Assembly: GCA_000151295.1 (NCBI GenBank)
Contig: GG745379.1
Location: forward strand, 39,116 to 82,168
Origin: Allomyces macrogynus ATCC 38327
Lineage: Eukaryota; Blastocladiomycota; Blastocladiomycetes; Blastocladiales; Blastocladiaceae
Direction: 5' to 3'
DNA: 43,053 nucleotides
This document shows, piece after piece, positions 28,118 through 38,740 of this stretch; within the stretch, counting starts at the first letter, position 1; each line of letters starts with the position of its first letter. Both the position numbers and the translations under genes were made by a program. The notes beneath the pieces were generated by a model that was given only the letters and a program-made list of their open reading frames with translations, searched no databases and was not told the origin of the DNA.

Positions 28118-30808
28118 ATGGCCCAGCAACCGGCGCCGGCCTCGTCCGAGTCGCTCGCCGGCCTGCTCGACCAGCTCCAGCTGGACCTCGCCGGCCTCTC
28201 GCCGCTCGGCCCGCCCGAGCCGCAGTTGCCCGACCCGGCGCAGCAGCAGGACCCGCCACCCACACGCTCTCGCTCATTGCCGCAGCATCAGCAACAGAAG
28301 CAGCAGGATGACGCGCACCCGCACGCGCGCCCGATCGAAGCGCACGACCTGTCGGCGCTCGGCGACCTGGCCGCGCTCGCTGCCGAGCTCGATGCCATGC
28401 TCGCCACAGGCCGCGCGTCCAAGCGTCTCTCGACGCTACTAATGCCATCGCTGCCGTCCTCTGCCGCTCCCTCGAGCTCGTCGCTGTCCTATACGACCCC
28501 GTGGTCGCACCGCACCGACTCGCCGCGCGCGCTCTCGCCCATCCCGGCCGGCCGGTCCCGCTCCCGCCCACCTTCAGCCAACTCGAACCCAGCGCTCTTT
28601 CTCGGCCGCCGCACACGCAGTCTCGACGACGACAAGTACGACGACGACGACCACGCGGCCGACAATGTGCCGTTGCACCTGCACCTGGCCTCGCCGCTGC
28701 AAGTCCCGCATTTGCCGCCCTTACAACTGCCGCACTTCATCCCTCTCCGCGGCGGCGCCGATTCGCCCGCCGAGGAAGAGACTCCGCGCGCCAGCAAGCG
28801 CCGCAGCGCACGTGCCGCAGCCGACGACGACGAGGACGAGGACGCGCCGCTTGCGGCCACGTTGGTCCGGCAACGGTCGCTCAACCATGGCGCCACCTTG
28901 ACTCGCAGCCAGTCGGCGCGCGCCACGCCGCCCCCACCGCCGCTTCCGTTTGTCGACGACGAGGGCATGGCCGCTGCTGCGTCCGGCAACTTGTCGCGCA
29001 ATAACTCGACGTCGCGCCACGGCACGAGTTCGCTCTCGCACGCACCATCGCGCAAGAAATCGACACGCCGTGCCGCGGCCGCTTCTGCGACCCCAGCTGA
29101 ACCGGTCCCGACTAATGTGCAGCGCACGCTCGAGAAACTCGCGCTCGCGCAAGTGCACAAGGTGCCGGCTCGGATCCATGTGCATTCGGCACACGTGCAA
29201 ACCTACCTCGACGTGACGCTCACGTCGCTCATGACCGCCGAGCAAGTGGTCGCGGCGGTGCTCACGCAGCTCAACTTGCCGCCGACCGCCGTGATCCCGA
29301 ACGACGTCGAAGGCGCGGGGGCCGACGGCGACTGGGTCTTGTTTGAAGTCTACAATGACTTGGGCGTGGAGCGGCCGCTGCGCGACTGGGAGCCCGTGGC
29401 CAACGTGCTCAAGACGTGGGAGCCCGAAACGACCAATGCGCTCGTGGTCCGGCCGTACCTGTACCGCGCCTCGCTCTCGGCCGAGGCACTGAACGTCGTC
29501 TTCCCGCCAATGCGCGACTCGCTGTACACGGACTCCAAGCGCACGGGCGCCTGGAAAAAACGGTTTGTCGAAGTCAAGTACGGGATCGAGCTGCACAGTA
29601 CGGCCGTCGCCGGGTTCGACGGGTCCGGGTCCGGCACGGCCGGGACTTTGACGGGCGCGATTGCCGCGGCCGAAGTCGCTGCGCAGCAGGCGAACCTGAC
29701 CTCGACCGATGCTGTGGCCAGTGTTTACTCGTCCTCGTCGTCGTCGAAACCGACGGCGCTCGTCTGCTCGCTGGCCCACTTTGACGTCTACATGGCGACC
29801 CCCGCGCGGGCCGCCACGGCCAAGGCGATTCACAAAAAGTACCACCACGTGCTCGCGCTCAAGTCGCAGCAACGGTTCGGCCTGTTTGAGGATACGTCCG
29901 GGTTCATGTTTGTCTTTGCCGCGCCGTCGCAGGAATCGTTGCGCGAATGGCTGTTTTGCCTGCGCAATGCCAAGGCGCATGTCGATAAGTTTTTGCACCC
30001 GGAGTGGTTTGACGAGGCGCCAATGACCAACCCGGTCTCCGCGGGCGCCGTGCCCATGGGGACTTCCGGACAGCAAGTGCAGGCGGCCGTCCAGATCCCG
30101 CAGGGACCACAATTGACGGGCTTGGTGGGTGGGCTCGTGGGGCCGACTGCACCACCGAGCGGGCTGCCCGCCTCGACCCCGGCCGCGACCAACCACCCGA
30201 CGGGCCCGATTATTCCCGTCATGGCGGGCTCCGCCCCGGTCACGGGCAAACCCTTGCTCGACTTCCAGGGCGAAGAGCCTTCGGTCGTTCGCGCGCGGTC
30301 GACGCTCGCACGCTCCCGGACCATGGCGTCCCGCACGCGCGACGCGAACCGCCACGGCGCCGACTCGTCGGCCCCCGCGGGCCGCGCCTACGCGACGCTC
30401 GGCCGGATGGGCAGTACTCGCGCTCCACCCCCACCGCTCGTGACTCCCGACGACGATCTCGCCGCGGCCGCCGACGAGTACCCGCACCGGATGTATGCGA
30501 GCGATACGCCCGGCGCGACCGACGACGACGATGAAGGCGCTCCCGTCGGTGCAACGCTGGCGCGGAACCGGTCGCAGCACTTGGCGCGGTCCGGCACGAT
30601 TGCGCGGACGCGCGCGCGCTCGCGGTCGCGGCACCGGGCCGCACTGGACGTGGAGCCGACGGGTGGGCCGGGGACGTTGTTGGACCGGATTGATCGGCGC
30701 AGGGAGCAGCAGGCGGCGCCGATTTTGAGCGAGCCGGCGAGTTATGCGGCGGGTGGGGCCACGCCGAAGCGCAGTTTAATTGAGATGATTCCGAAGTCGC
30801 GCTGGTAG
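28118..30808 (+). CDS. Ras-association plus PH domain signalling protein
   Basis: Predicted 896 residues in one exon. The N-terminal 340 residues are Ser/Pro/Asp-rich and disordered. A Ras-association-like fold runs from about residue 350 to 450 (VHSAHVQTYLDVTL..., ending NALVVRPYLYRAS). It is followed by a PH domain at about 475-630: SKRTGAWKKRFVEVKYG opens it, and FVFAAPSQESLREWLFCLRNA is the closing helix with its invariant Trp. A Gly/Ala/Ser insertion of about 45 residues splits the PH domain. This RA-PH tandem is that of Grb7/RIAM-type adaptors and their fungal relatives, which link small GTPases to membranes and the cytoskeleton. The C-terminus (after about 640) is disordered and carries repeated ATLxRxRS-like basic motifs. 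The final residues SLIEMIPKSRW look like a short linear motif. Partner GTPase unknown. Confidence 0.8.
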   Translation: MAQQPAPASSESLAGLLDQLQLDLAGLSPLGPPEPQLPDPAQQQDPPPTRSRSLPQHQQQKQQDDAHPHARPIEAHDLSALGDLAALAAELDAMLATGRASKRLSTLLMPSLPSSAAPSSSSLSYTTPWSHRTDSPRALSPIPAGRSRSRPPSANSNPALFLGRRTRSLDDDKYDDDDHAADNVPLHLHLASPLQVPHLPPLQLPHFIPLRGGADSPAEEETPRASKRRSARAAADDDEDEDAPLAATLVRQRSLNHGATLTRSQSARATPPPPPLPFVDDEGMAAAASGNLSRNNSTSRHGTSSLSHAPSRKKSTRRAAAASATPAEPVPTNVQRTLEKLALAQVHKVPARIHVHSAHVQTYLDVTLTSLMTAEQVVAAVLTQLNLPPTAVIPNDVEGAGADGDWVLFEVYNDLGVERPLRDWEPVANVLKTWEPETTNALVVRPYLYRASLSAEALNVVFPPMRDSLYTDSKRTGAWKKRFVEVKYGIELHSTAVAGFDGSGSGTAGTLTGAIAAAEVAAQQANLTSTDAVASVYSSSSSSKPTALVCSLAHFDVYMATPARAATAKAIHKKYHHVLALKSQQRFGLFEDTSGFMFVFAAPSQESLREWLFCLRNAKAHVDKFLHPEWFDEAPMTNPVSAGAVPMGTSGQQVQAAVQIPQGPQLTGLVGGLVGPTAPPSGLPASTPAATNHPTGPIIPVMAGSAPVTGKPLLDFQGEEPSVVRARSTLARSRTMASRTRDANRHGADSSAPAGRAYATLGRMGSTRAPPPPLVTPDDDLAAAADEYPHRMYASDTPGATDDDDEGAPVGATLARNRSQHLARSGTIARTRARSRSRHRAALDVEPTGGPGTLLDRIDRRREQQAAPILSEPASYAAGGATPKRSLIEMIPKSRW

Positions 30809-31688
30809 GTGGAGCGTGATGTTGGGTTCGGTTGGTGTTGGCCTGTTGCGTTCTGTTCTGTTCTGTTGTCGGGTTGCTTTCGTTTTTCGTTTTGTTGCTC
30901 ATCAGCATCCGTTTTTTCCTGGTTTGCCCTGTCCAATTCTTTTGGCACTCTCTTCTCTTCCCTAGCTCCTTTTTGACCGGCAAATGGCGCCGCGCTGTTG
31001 GATGGACACATGCGCGGGTCAGGCCAATGCCGTTCCTGTTCTCTCCCTTCCCCTCGCTCGTGTTGTTTCTTTTGCGTGTCGACCACCGTGTCGTGTCTGC
31101 CCTGGAAATGGGATCGTGTTGAAAAGTGGAAGTTGGTCTGCCTGCTTGCTTGATGATATTTTTTTTCGTCGTCGGCGGACAAGTCAAGAACGCGGCGGGG
31201 CGCGACAGTCCTGATGCACCTCGCCGCCAACAATGGCGCCGCTTCGGGCGCTTGCTACAGGAAAAGGAATGGTGGTTGACCACGCTGGCAGGGCCGATGT
31301 CGAAGAGCATTGCGCAACGCGTCTCCCAACTCGACAATGTCTGGGATACACCAGAAACACTTTTGATCGCGACCTGGGTGCGGACCGGCGCGGCGCGTCG
31401 TGCCCTGCACCAAAATGGTCCTGGCCTGGGAGCGCAACAGCCACGACAACGGATCGTGCAGTGACATGGCGTGGCCTTGTTGCGCACGCTCACTCGAGTC
31501 GCTTTTGCACTCTGGCAACGTGCAGCAACCCTTGAAGAGTCGTGCTCGCTCTCCGACGGCGTGTCCTCTGCAATACCAGCTACGACCCGCCACGCGCTAC
31601 CAGTCGGCCACCATTTCCATACCTGACCTGATCCACGCCAACCCGCAATCCATTGACCTCCGACCACCATCACGCCATTACCGCCACA
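30809..31688. other. Intergenic region with TTCTG repeat
   Basis: T-rich 3' region of the RA-PH gene followed by the presumed promoter of the membrane-protein gene. It holds a short TTCTG repeat at 30851-30866. No gene is recognised; the minus frame crossing it is a shadow. Confidence 0.5.
30851..30866. repeat. TTCTG pentanucleotide repeat
   Basis: Three perfect tandem units, about 45 bases after the RA-PH stop codon, in T-rich DNA likely belonging to the 3' untranslated region. Confidence 0.5.
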
Positions 31689-32940
31689 ATGCCGCCGTCG
31701 GCTCTGCTCGAATCGAGCCGTGTGATTAGCATGACCACGGCGTTGATATCGCTACGCATCAACATGGACACGTTCAATTGCGTCTGGCAGCGATACAAGG
31801 GCCGCGCGATGCAAAATTTGCTCATGGCGAGTCTGTTCCTGGCCATGATCGTCGACTGCATGAACCTCACCGCGCTCGGGTCGTGGCTCGTCGACCATTC
31901 CTGGCCGTGGTGGGGGCGCGTCACGGTGTCGCTGAACGTGCTCAAGGTCGGTTACACAGAGTGCTGCACGCCCTAAAATTGGAAAATCGACCCCTGACCC
32001 GAAACCAACGTGTCCGCAACGACTCTAGCGCATCTACTCGATCGTGCCCGTCTACTTCAACTTCCTCCGCATGACCGCCTACTCGCGCAACCTGCGCAAC
32101 TGGCGCAAGTACGCGCCGTGGTACACGGCCGGGTACGCCTTACTCGGCACCCTCTCCTCGGCCCTGCACCTGCATGCCTACATCGCGTCCGACTGGGTGT
32201 CGGGCGGCGCCTGGTACCAGCCGTCCTACCCGGCGTACCGCGGCGTCGATGTCGCCTGCGTCCTGTATTACTCGCTCGTCGCCCTCCTGACCGATGTCTC
32301 CTTTCTCGCGCACGCCAAGTCGAACCCGTTCATGGCGACGCGGTTCGCAGCCATCAAAATGTTCTACAACCCGCACATCCGACTGGGCGAAGAATGCGCG
32401 GCGATCATTCTCGTCCTGGTCCCACTGATTTTGGGCATCTCCGACCCAGACTACGCGTCGGCGCCCTACTCGGAGCCGTATTTACTCGCGCTCGTCACGC
32501 TCAACGGCGCGTTCTCGGTGAAGGCCACGTCGGTCGTGAACGGGGACACGTCGAACGATAGCGAATCGCACTCGTCGGCGACGGGTGGTGGGACCGGCGG
32601 TGGTAAGTCGGGCGGGACCGAGTTGGGCGTCACAACGTCGACGACGGCGGCCGCGTCGTTGTCGGCGACGGCTCTGCCGTCGACAAAATCGGCGCTCGCC
32701 GCGGGGCGGTACACGCCGAAAGTGTCGCTACCCGGGACGACGGGGAGCGTGTCGGTCACGGGCCGTGTGGCGAGCACGTCGGGCGGAAAGGGCGGGTCGA
32801 CGGGCCCGGCAGCGGAGACGCCTGTGGGGACGCCGCGCACGCCGTTGCCGCCGCTGTTGCCGCGGACCAAGTCGCCGGTAGCGTCGCCAGTGGTGTCGGA
32901 CGAGGCCGTGGATAAGGATAAGAGACGCAGATCCAAGTGA
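31689..32940 (+). CDS. Unrecognised polytopic membrane protein
   Basis: Predicted 389 residues. Exons are 31689-31946 and 32029-32940; the 82-nt intron (GTCGGT donor, CTCTAG acceptor, CTGAC branch-like site) joins SLNVLK to RIYSIVP. The N-terminal 270 residues contain about six hydrophobic segments, among them NLLMASLFLAMIVDCMNL, GYALLGTLSSALHLHAYIA, VLYYSLVALLTDVSFLA and AAIILVLVPLILGI. Aromatic and Arg-rich connecting loops (WRKYAPWY) lie between them. The last 120 residues are Ser/Thr/Gly/Pro-rich and end in a basic DKDKRRRSK. A compact helical bundle with a phosphorylatable cytoplasmic tail could be a receptor or a channel-like protein, but no motif confirms this and I do not name a family. 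Confidence 0.7.
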
Positions 32941-33409
32941 TCAGCGGGTGCGAGTGAGCGCGCGCGTTGCCAAGGGCGCGGCAGGGAGCGGGCGGAGTGG
33001 ATGAGGATTGGACGACTGGGGTGATGGCGTCTAGGGTGGACTTGCTTAGCGTAGTGTATAGAAGATCGCGTACGGGCGTTTGGTCCCGGTGTCGGTTTTC
33101 GGTGTCGTCTTGATTGCGTCGAGTCGATTTGGTGGTCGCAACATGGCTCCGCGTTACTCTGGTGAAGGTGCTGGATGTCCCGCACCGAAACGTGACAAAC
33201 ACGCTTCGATTTGCGGCCTGATCTTCAAGCTCGTCAGAGCTCGACACTGCTTGCAAGCACGATCCTCAATCACAACCAACAGCTGCAACGATTTACTGCC
33301 GCACCAACTCGAACGCGACGGTGAGGCCGACTTGCAGCACCCTGATCAGCAACTTCGCGGCACCTGGAATCCCTTCAGCCACGCACGCACCGAGCATCCA
33401 TCACCAACC
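32941..33409. other. Intergenic region
   Basis: About 470 bases holding the 3' end of the membrane-protein gene and the promoter/leader of the next gene. No motif or gene is recognised. Confidence 0.5.
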
Positions 33410-34190
33410 ATGACGACCCTCCTCGAAAAATCCATTCTCGACCGGATCCAGCAGCACGCGCAGCACGTCGGCTACGTTCCATCGCCGCAGGAACAGCAGT
33501 GCCTGACCGACTACAAGCGCGCATCCTTACTCTCGGCGCTCGCGACGGCCGGGTTCTTCGGCTACGCGGCCTACAAGCTCGTCACGCCCGACATCAACGC
33601 GATTGTCGCTGCCAAGATGCCGGAAACTGCCGCTGCCGCCAAGGCGCCGACGGCGGCGGCGCGTGTTGTCACGATGAAGTCGCCAAGGCCTCCCGTGTCG
33701 ATTGCGGGCAACGTGCGTGATTTGGCGTTGACGGTGGGGGCGTTGTCGGGGACGGCGCTGGTCGCGACCTATTATTGTGCGTTACCAATGGCGATTGGGT
33801 GCTGGACGGAGTGCGATATCGGGCTGACTTGCGCCGGAATTGCGTAGCCGCGAGGTGGGCCAGTACCGGGTGCCTGACGTGCCTGCTGAAGACTTCAGGA
33901 GAAACTCGGCGATCTCGTACAAGACATGTGCGTCTTCTGGTTCTAACGGCCACTCTCCACCCGCGCTGACCATGCGCATTGATCCCCGCAGGCTCGTTCA
34001 GCACCACCCCAACGCTAAACGGCTGCTCGAAGCTGCGGGCCGCGAGATCCCGCCCGAGCTCGTGGCCAAGCAGCAGAAACTGCAAGAGGAGCGGGACGCG
34101 TCAGCAGCACGGGTGGCAGGCGATCTCGAGGACCCCGTGGCGGCAGTGCCAGCAGCAGCAACGGTCGAGCCACCATCCACGAAGGCGTGA
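33410..34190 (+). CDS. Small protein with one or two membrane spans, unrecognised
   Basis: Three exons are proposed: 33410 to about 33780, 33848-33916 and 33992-34190, giving about 212 residues. The second intron (33917-33991, 75 nt, GTACAA donor, CGCAG acceptor, CTGAC branch) is well supported by the change of frame into LVQHHPNAKRLLEAAG. The first intron ends at 33847 (GCGTAG). Its donor is ambiguous between 33781 (GTTACC) and 33799 (GTGCTG), while the best-looking GTGCGT at 33777 breaks the frame. The protein has an N-terminal helical region, a hydrophobic stretch (LLSALATAGFFGYAAYKLV), a second one (ALTVGALSGTALVATYY) and an Ala/Lys/Glu coiled-coil-like C-terminus. Size and layout would suit a mitochondrial inner-membrane assembly factor, but this is a guess. 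Confidence 0.55.
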
Positions 34191-34646
34191 GCGTGTTCTC
34201 TCGAATAGTATCAGTGTCTAGTCTTTATGAGTGGAGTGCCAATTTTGATCCTGGTCGTGCGTGGTTTCGTTGAGCGTGAGACTGTTGACTGGACCCAAAA
34301 CCGAAATGAGATGAACGAGTCGCATCACAATCTAGAAGCGAGCGAAATGACGTGGGCACACACGTTGCGTGACGTGGTACGTGGTGGGATTGGATATTTA
34401 TTTTCGGCGAGGATCGGATGAGCGCGAGAGAGGCGAGAGAGTACTTTTCACTCACAGCCGTGTTGCAGCCTTGTACTTCGTATATAGTCGTGTCCTTTGG
34501 CGCTCCTGAAGAAACAGAGCGCCACTTGGGTGGGGATCGTTCGATGATAGACGAAATCACATCGGCACAAGTGCCAGCAGCAACCGCACGTCCTTCGCCC
34601 GCGCAGGATTGATGCTCAGAGTGAGGTGACCGCGGTCATAATCCTG

Positions 34647-34802
34647 TTGCGAGGCCAGGGACAAATGGGCTCAAGCGCAACGGCCAGATGCAGGATTGCT
34701 GGCTGTAAGATGCCAGTGCTTGATGGATATAACAGCGAAAAGAAGATTGCACCATCTAGCTAATGCTATTTGTTGCGAGGTCAGAAGCAAATGGGCTCAA
34801 AC
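34647..34802. repeat. Diverged direct repeat pair
   Basis: Copies at 34647-34676 and 34773-34802 both start TTGCGAGG and contain CAAATGGGCTCAA. They match at 25 of 30 positions, and all five differences are transitions. Confidence 0.6.
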
Positions 34803-34844
34803 ACGAGATTGGGCCGCGGTTATGCGGTTTTCATCGCCCTCGTG

Positions 34845-34867
34845 CGGGTTCGAACTAACAGAACCCG
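34845..34867. repeat. Perfect 7-bp hairpin
   Basis: CGGGTTC and GAACCCG flank a 9-base loop. The TTCGAA at the stem-loop edge recalls a tRNA T-arm, but the loop is too long and no other tRNA arm fits around it. Confidence 0.5.
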
Positions 34868-35117
34868 GGCTGTTAACTCCCATATCATCGTACTTGCCAG
34901 GTGCACTAGGTGCTAGGTGCTACTGGTCGGAGCGACAGAAATACAGATTTGTTCCACAAGCTGCAAGACTTGACTACAAGTATCGTACACACCGTTTGCT
35001 CGACGATCTTGCGCGGCATGGCCATAACCATCCACCACTGCATATCGTGACTTGACTTCACTCAACTTGCTGCAATTGACGACAACAGCTGCACCAAGAA
35101 GACCAGCATCCAGCACC

Positions 35118-37661
35118 ATGTCGAACCCCGGCGGCCCTCGCGGCCCTCCACCCGGCCTCGACCACTTGCCGCCCGGCCTGAGCCGTGCACTTGCGAGCCA
35201 CCGCCATGCCTCGCCCGGCGTGTCCCCGTCGTCGGTAGCAACGGGTTCCCCGACACCGCACCGGTCATCGACCATGGGCAGCGAGCCAGGAGCCGGCGGC
35301 GGCGGTGCCAGGTCAACGCAGCAGCAGCAGGCCGACTTTGATGCCAAGCGGCTCCGCAAGGCGTTTTTGCGCCGGACCGTCGATTACAACACGGGCGTGA
35401 TCCTGCACAACCAGGTGCGTGCGTGGTTGGGATGGTGGTTGGTGCTCGCGGTGTGCACGACTGATCACGGCCGTGCATCTCCAACAACAACCAGATGCGC
35501 ACGCAGCTCTACCCGGCGTCGCGGTCGACACCGTGGCCCGCGATCCAGCCCGACATGGAGTTCCTCATCAACGTATGTTACCTCGCGCGGCGCACTCCCC
35601 CTTGTTCGTGCGGTTTGCGTCGTTCACTTAGTCGTTCCCCGCGTCCGGCTCATCCGAACTGCAGCGGAAGGAGCGAGTGGTCCGACCACTTGGACTTGGA
35701 CTATCGTTGGCGCGCATCGGATCCGTACTTGAATACACGTTTTCTTTTCGAACTGTTGGTCTGATTTACTTGCGTCTCTTGTATTCCACCACACGGCCAG
35801 CTTCTCCCACCGTACGCAATCCCCGACAAGCCCGTCTCGGCGTGCACGACGCGGTTCGTGCACACATCCATGAACAAGTACCGCACCTACGTCAACGTCG
35901 TCCGGGTGCGTTTGCCGTGCCTCTTCCCTCGTCGTCATCACTCTCTCCCCTCCCTTCGCGGCTGACCCCACCTTATTTCTTTCGCCTGCAGTGGACGCCC
36001 GAGGGCCGCCGCCTGATTACCGGCTCCGCGTCGGGCGAGTTCACGCTCTGGAACGGGCTCACGTTCAACTTCGAGACCATCCTGCAAGCGCACGAAACGT
36101 CGGTCCGGTCGATGCGGTGGTCGCGCAACGACACGTGGATGCTCTCGGGCGATAACGCCGGCGTGATCAAGTACTGGCAGTCGAACATGAACAACCTCAA
36201 GTCGATCCAGGTGCACAAAGAGGCGGTCCGTGGGATTGCATTTGCGCCGAGCGACGCCAAGTTTGCCACGTGCTCGGACGACAAGACAGTCAAGGTGTGG
36301 AACTTTCACACGGGCGTCTGCGAGCACACGATGTTTGGGCACGGGTGGGACGTCAAGTGCTTGGATTGGCACCCGTACAAGGCCATGATCGCGTCCGGGT
36401 CGAAAGATAACTTGATCAAGTTGTGGGACCCGCGCGCGGGGCGTGCCATCACGACGCTGTACGTCCTTTTTTTCTCGGTGTCGCTCGTCGCACGTTCAGT
36501 CAACTCACCAGCGGCCCGGTTCGGTTGGCCTAGGCACGGGCACAAGAACACAATCCACGCGGTGCAGTGGAACCGCAACGGCAACTGGTTGCTGAGTGGG
36601 TCGCGCGACCAAATGGTCAAGATCTTTGATATTCGCACGATGAAGGAGTATGCGAACTTCAAGGGCCACGCCAAGGAAGTGTGCTGTGCGTTTCCTTCCC
36701 TTTCCCACTATTTCTTTGCTTCGAGACGTGTTGACCAACGTCCTCCACGCGTTCCCCACCACCTCCAGCCGTCGCGTGGCACCCGCAGCATGAAGACCTC
36801 TTCGTCTCCGGTGGGTCCGAAGGCAGTCTCATCTGGTGGCTCGCCAGCCAACCTTCCATCCCGCTCGCGCAAGTGCCCACCGCGCACGACGCCAACATCT
36901 GGGCGCTCGACTGGCACCCGCTTGGCCACATCCTGTGCACGGGTTCCAACGACTACGCGACGCGGTTCTGGACCCGCCCCAGGCCTGGCGAATCGGAACT
37001 CGCCGCGGTCGCCGGCGGAGTGCGCGAAGTAACCGGCATCGACGCGCGCGACGCCGACTACGCCGACCACGACCGCCCGCACCACCACCAGCACCACGAC
37101 CAAGACGACTTTGACGACGACGGCGAATTCTACATTCCCGGGTTCGGCACGATTGGCGGGACCTTGGGCGGGGACGACGCGCCAATGCCCCCGCCCTCGT
37201 CAGCGTCGTCGCGGTCCGACGCGCCGTGGCGCGCGAGTTCCAGCGCCTCTGCTGGAATGCCGCCGGGGCTCGATGCTGCGGCGGACCCGGATATGATGGA
37301 CCCGGACCGGCTCGAGCGCGAAATGCACCGCAAGCGGCGGCGCGAAATGTTTGATGATTTCTTTGGGCCCAACCGGCGTGGGCCACGGATGGCGCCGGGG
37401 AAGTTGCCGCCGATGCCGCCGTTCCCGCTGGGTGGTGGTGGTGGGGAGCGTGGTGGGGGCGAGGGGAGTCCGGGGCCCGAGTACCGCGGAGGGGGCGGCG
37501 ATATGCGGTTCGACCGGGACCATGGTGGCGAGCGCGACCAGAGCCGCGACCGGTTTGATCGCGATCGCCCGGAACGTGGCGCGCCTGGAGGCGGGATGGG
37601 GATGGCGCGGCCGCCGTGGGACCGTGATCGCGACCGCGACCAGCAGCGGCGCGAGTATTGA
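35118..37661 (+). CDS. PFS2: mRNA cleavage/polyadenylation factor, Pfs2/WDR33 family
   Basis: Predicted 663-residue WD40 subunit of the cleavage and polyadenylation factor, which in the WDR33 family helps recognise the AAUAAA signal. Exons are 35118-35414, 35495-35572, 35801-35905, 35992-36458, 36534-36685 and 36769-37661. Donors are GTGCGT, GTATGT, GTGCGT, GTACGT and GTGCGT; introns are 75-86 nt except the second (228 nt). The family signature [14 protein letters not shown] is followed by the conserved INLLPPYA join and [27 protein letters not shown] across three splice junctions. Seven WD repeats span about residues 160-435 ([45 protein letters not shown]). The remaining 230 residues are disordered and rich in Gly, Arg, Asp and Met/Pro, ending in DR-repeat sequence. 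Intron 4 is in frame and stop-free. Confidence 0.95.
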
Positions 37662-38740
37662 AGGGGTGGGGTGGGGTGGGGTGCCTTGTATCCGCGCTAC
37701 GCCGAATATAAATGTTGATGGATCATTGTTGCCAGCATCTGCCTCATGACGTCGCTGACGTTACGCAAAAGTGCCGAGCCAGCACCGGCAGGAAGTCACA
37801 CAAGCAGTGCGCGCCGCGTGGGCCCCGCGCGCATGGGGACCCAGGAGAGACACGTTCTTTGCCGTTTGCCGCGAGCAACCATGGCAACACGCCGACCGCC
37901 GGTGACCGCTGGCGCGGGCAGACACGCTGCGAACACGGGCGCGGCGTGCCGCTCTGTTGGCGAGAACGGCGGCAAGCTGGGAGCGGGAGCGAACCACGGG
38001 GAGAGAGGCCACGCTCCCTGCCGACAAGGACGCGACCCGCTCGGTTGGACTTGCGCAGCTGCAGCTCCTCCTCAACTAGTGACAGCGACGCGACCAGCTG
38101 ACCGCAACCGCACCGCCGCGACTTGCTGCAATCGACGACAAGACTCGACGCGCGCCGAGGCCACGACCGCCAGCTGCGATCGCACGCGCCTTGCTCCTGT
38201 TTCTGGTCATCATCTCCGGTTCGAGCATCGAGCAACAACTTGGGCCGCAGTCGTCCTGCGCTTGGTCCTCCGCAAAGGAACCCAAGTGCACGCGTACTCT
38301 CGTTATCATCTGCCCGCGCGCCGTTCACAAGCTGTGTTCGTCCACGCGCTCTCGGTGATCGCGGCTGCACGCGCAGCAAAAGGACCAGTCGACGTGCCCA
38401 ACCCGACCGTGTGTGGAGGAAAACCAACGCGGTACGGTGTCCTGTTGTTGCTCCGTCAGAGGTGGACCGCGTTCGAGATCGGCCGGTGTTTGTGTTGCGA
38501 GCATACGCGCACCGCGATGCAGGACGCGGCGAGGTGCGCGTGTGCGTTTTCCCGCGGGGGCGTACCAGCGTGCTGTTCCGGCTCCTGCGTGGGCTGCAGG
38601 GACGCGCCGGCGGTCGGTGGGGCGGCATGACGGCCTCCCGCGCGCCGGCGCCGCTCCGATCGTGCACCCGTCTGCGCGGTGCTTTGCAGAAACGCACCTG
38701 TCGACGAGACTAACCGCGTCGGGGGACCGTGGCCGTGACC
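37662..38740. promoter_or_regulatory. Intergenic region / kinase promoter with bZIP-type sites
   Basis: About 1.1 kb between PFS2 and the kinase gene. TGACGTCG at 37747-37754, TGACGTTA at 37756-37763 and the overlapping TTACGCAA form a cluster of CRE/bZIP-like half-sites just past the PFS2 3' end. Open frames on both strands (about 300 codons each) are rich in Arg, Cys and Ala without any domain, and are treated as GC-driven. CGAATATAAATG near 37703 may serve as the PFS2 polyadenylation region. Confidence 0.4.

Larger units (their letters stand above)
34191..35117. other. Intergenic region with diverged repeat pair
   Basis: No gene is recognised. The spacer contains two diverged 30-base copies of one sequence and a perfect 7-bp hairpin, both listed separately. 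The final 150 bases lead into the PFS2-like gene. Confidence 0.5.

Noticed and set aside
28721..30634. 637-codon minus-strand open frame
   Set aside because: It lies antisense to the RA-PH gene, is Arg/Gly-rich without domains, and the plus strand has clear RA and PH motifs.
34800..34900. tRNA gene suggested by GGGTTCGAAC and CTGTTAA words
   Set aside because: The words are in the wrong order and spacing on the plus strand. The T-arm stem does not pair, and no acceptor stem can be drawn on either strand.
37744..38697. About 300-codon open frames on both strands between PFS2 and the kinase
   Set aside because: Both are Arg/Cys/Ala-rich with no domain. Two opposing open frames of similar length are expected from GC-rich DNA.
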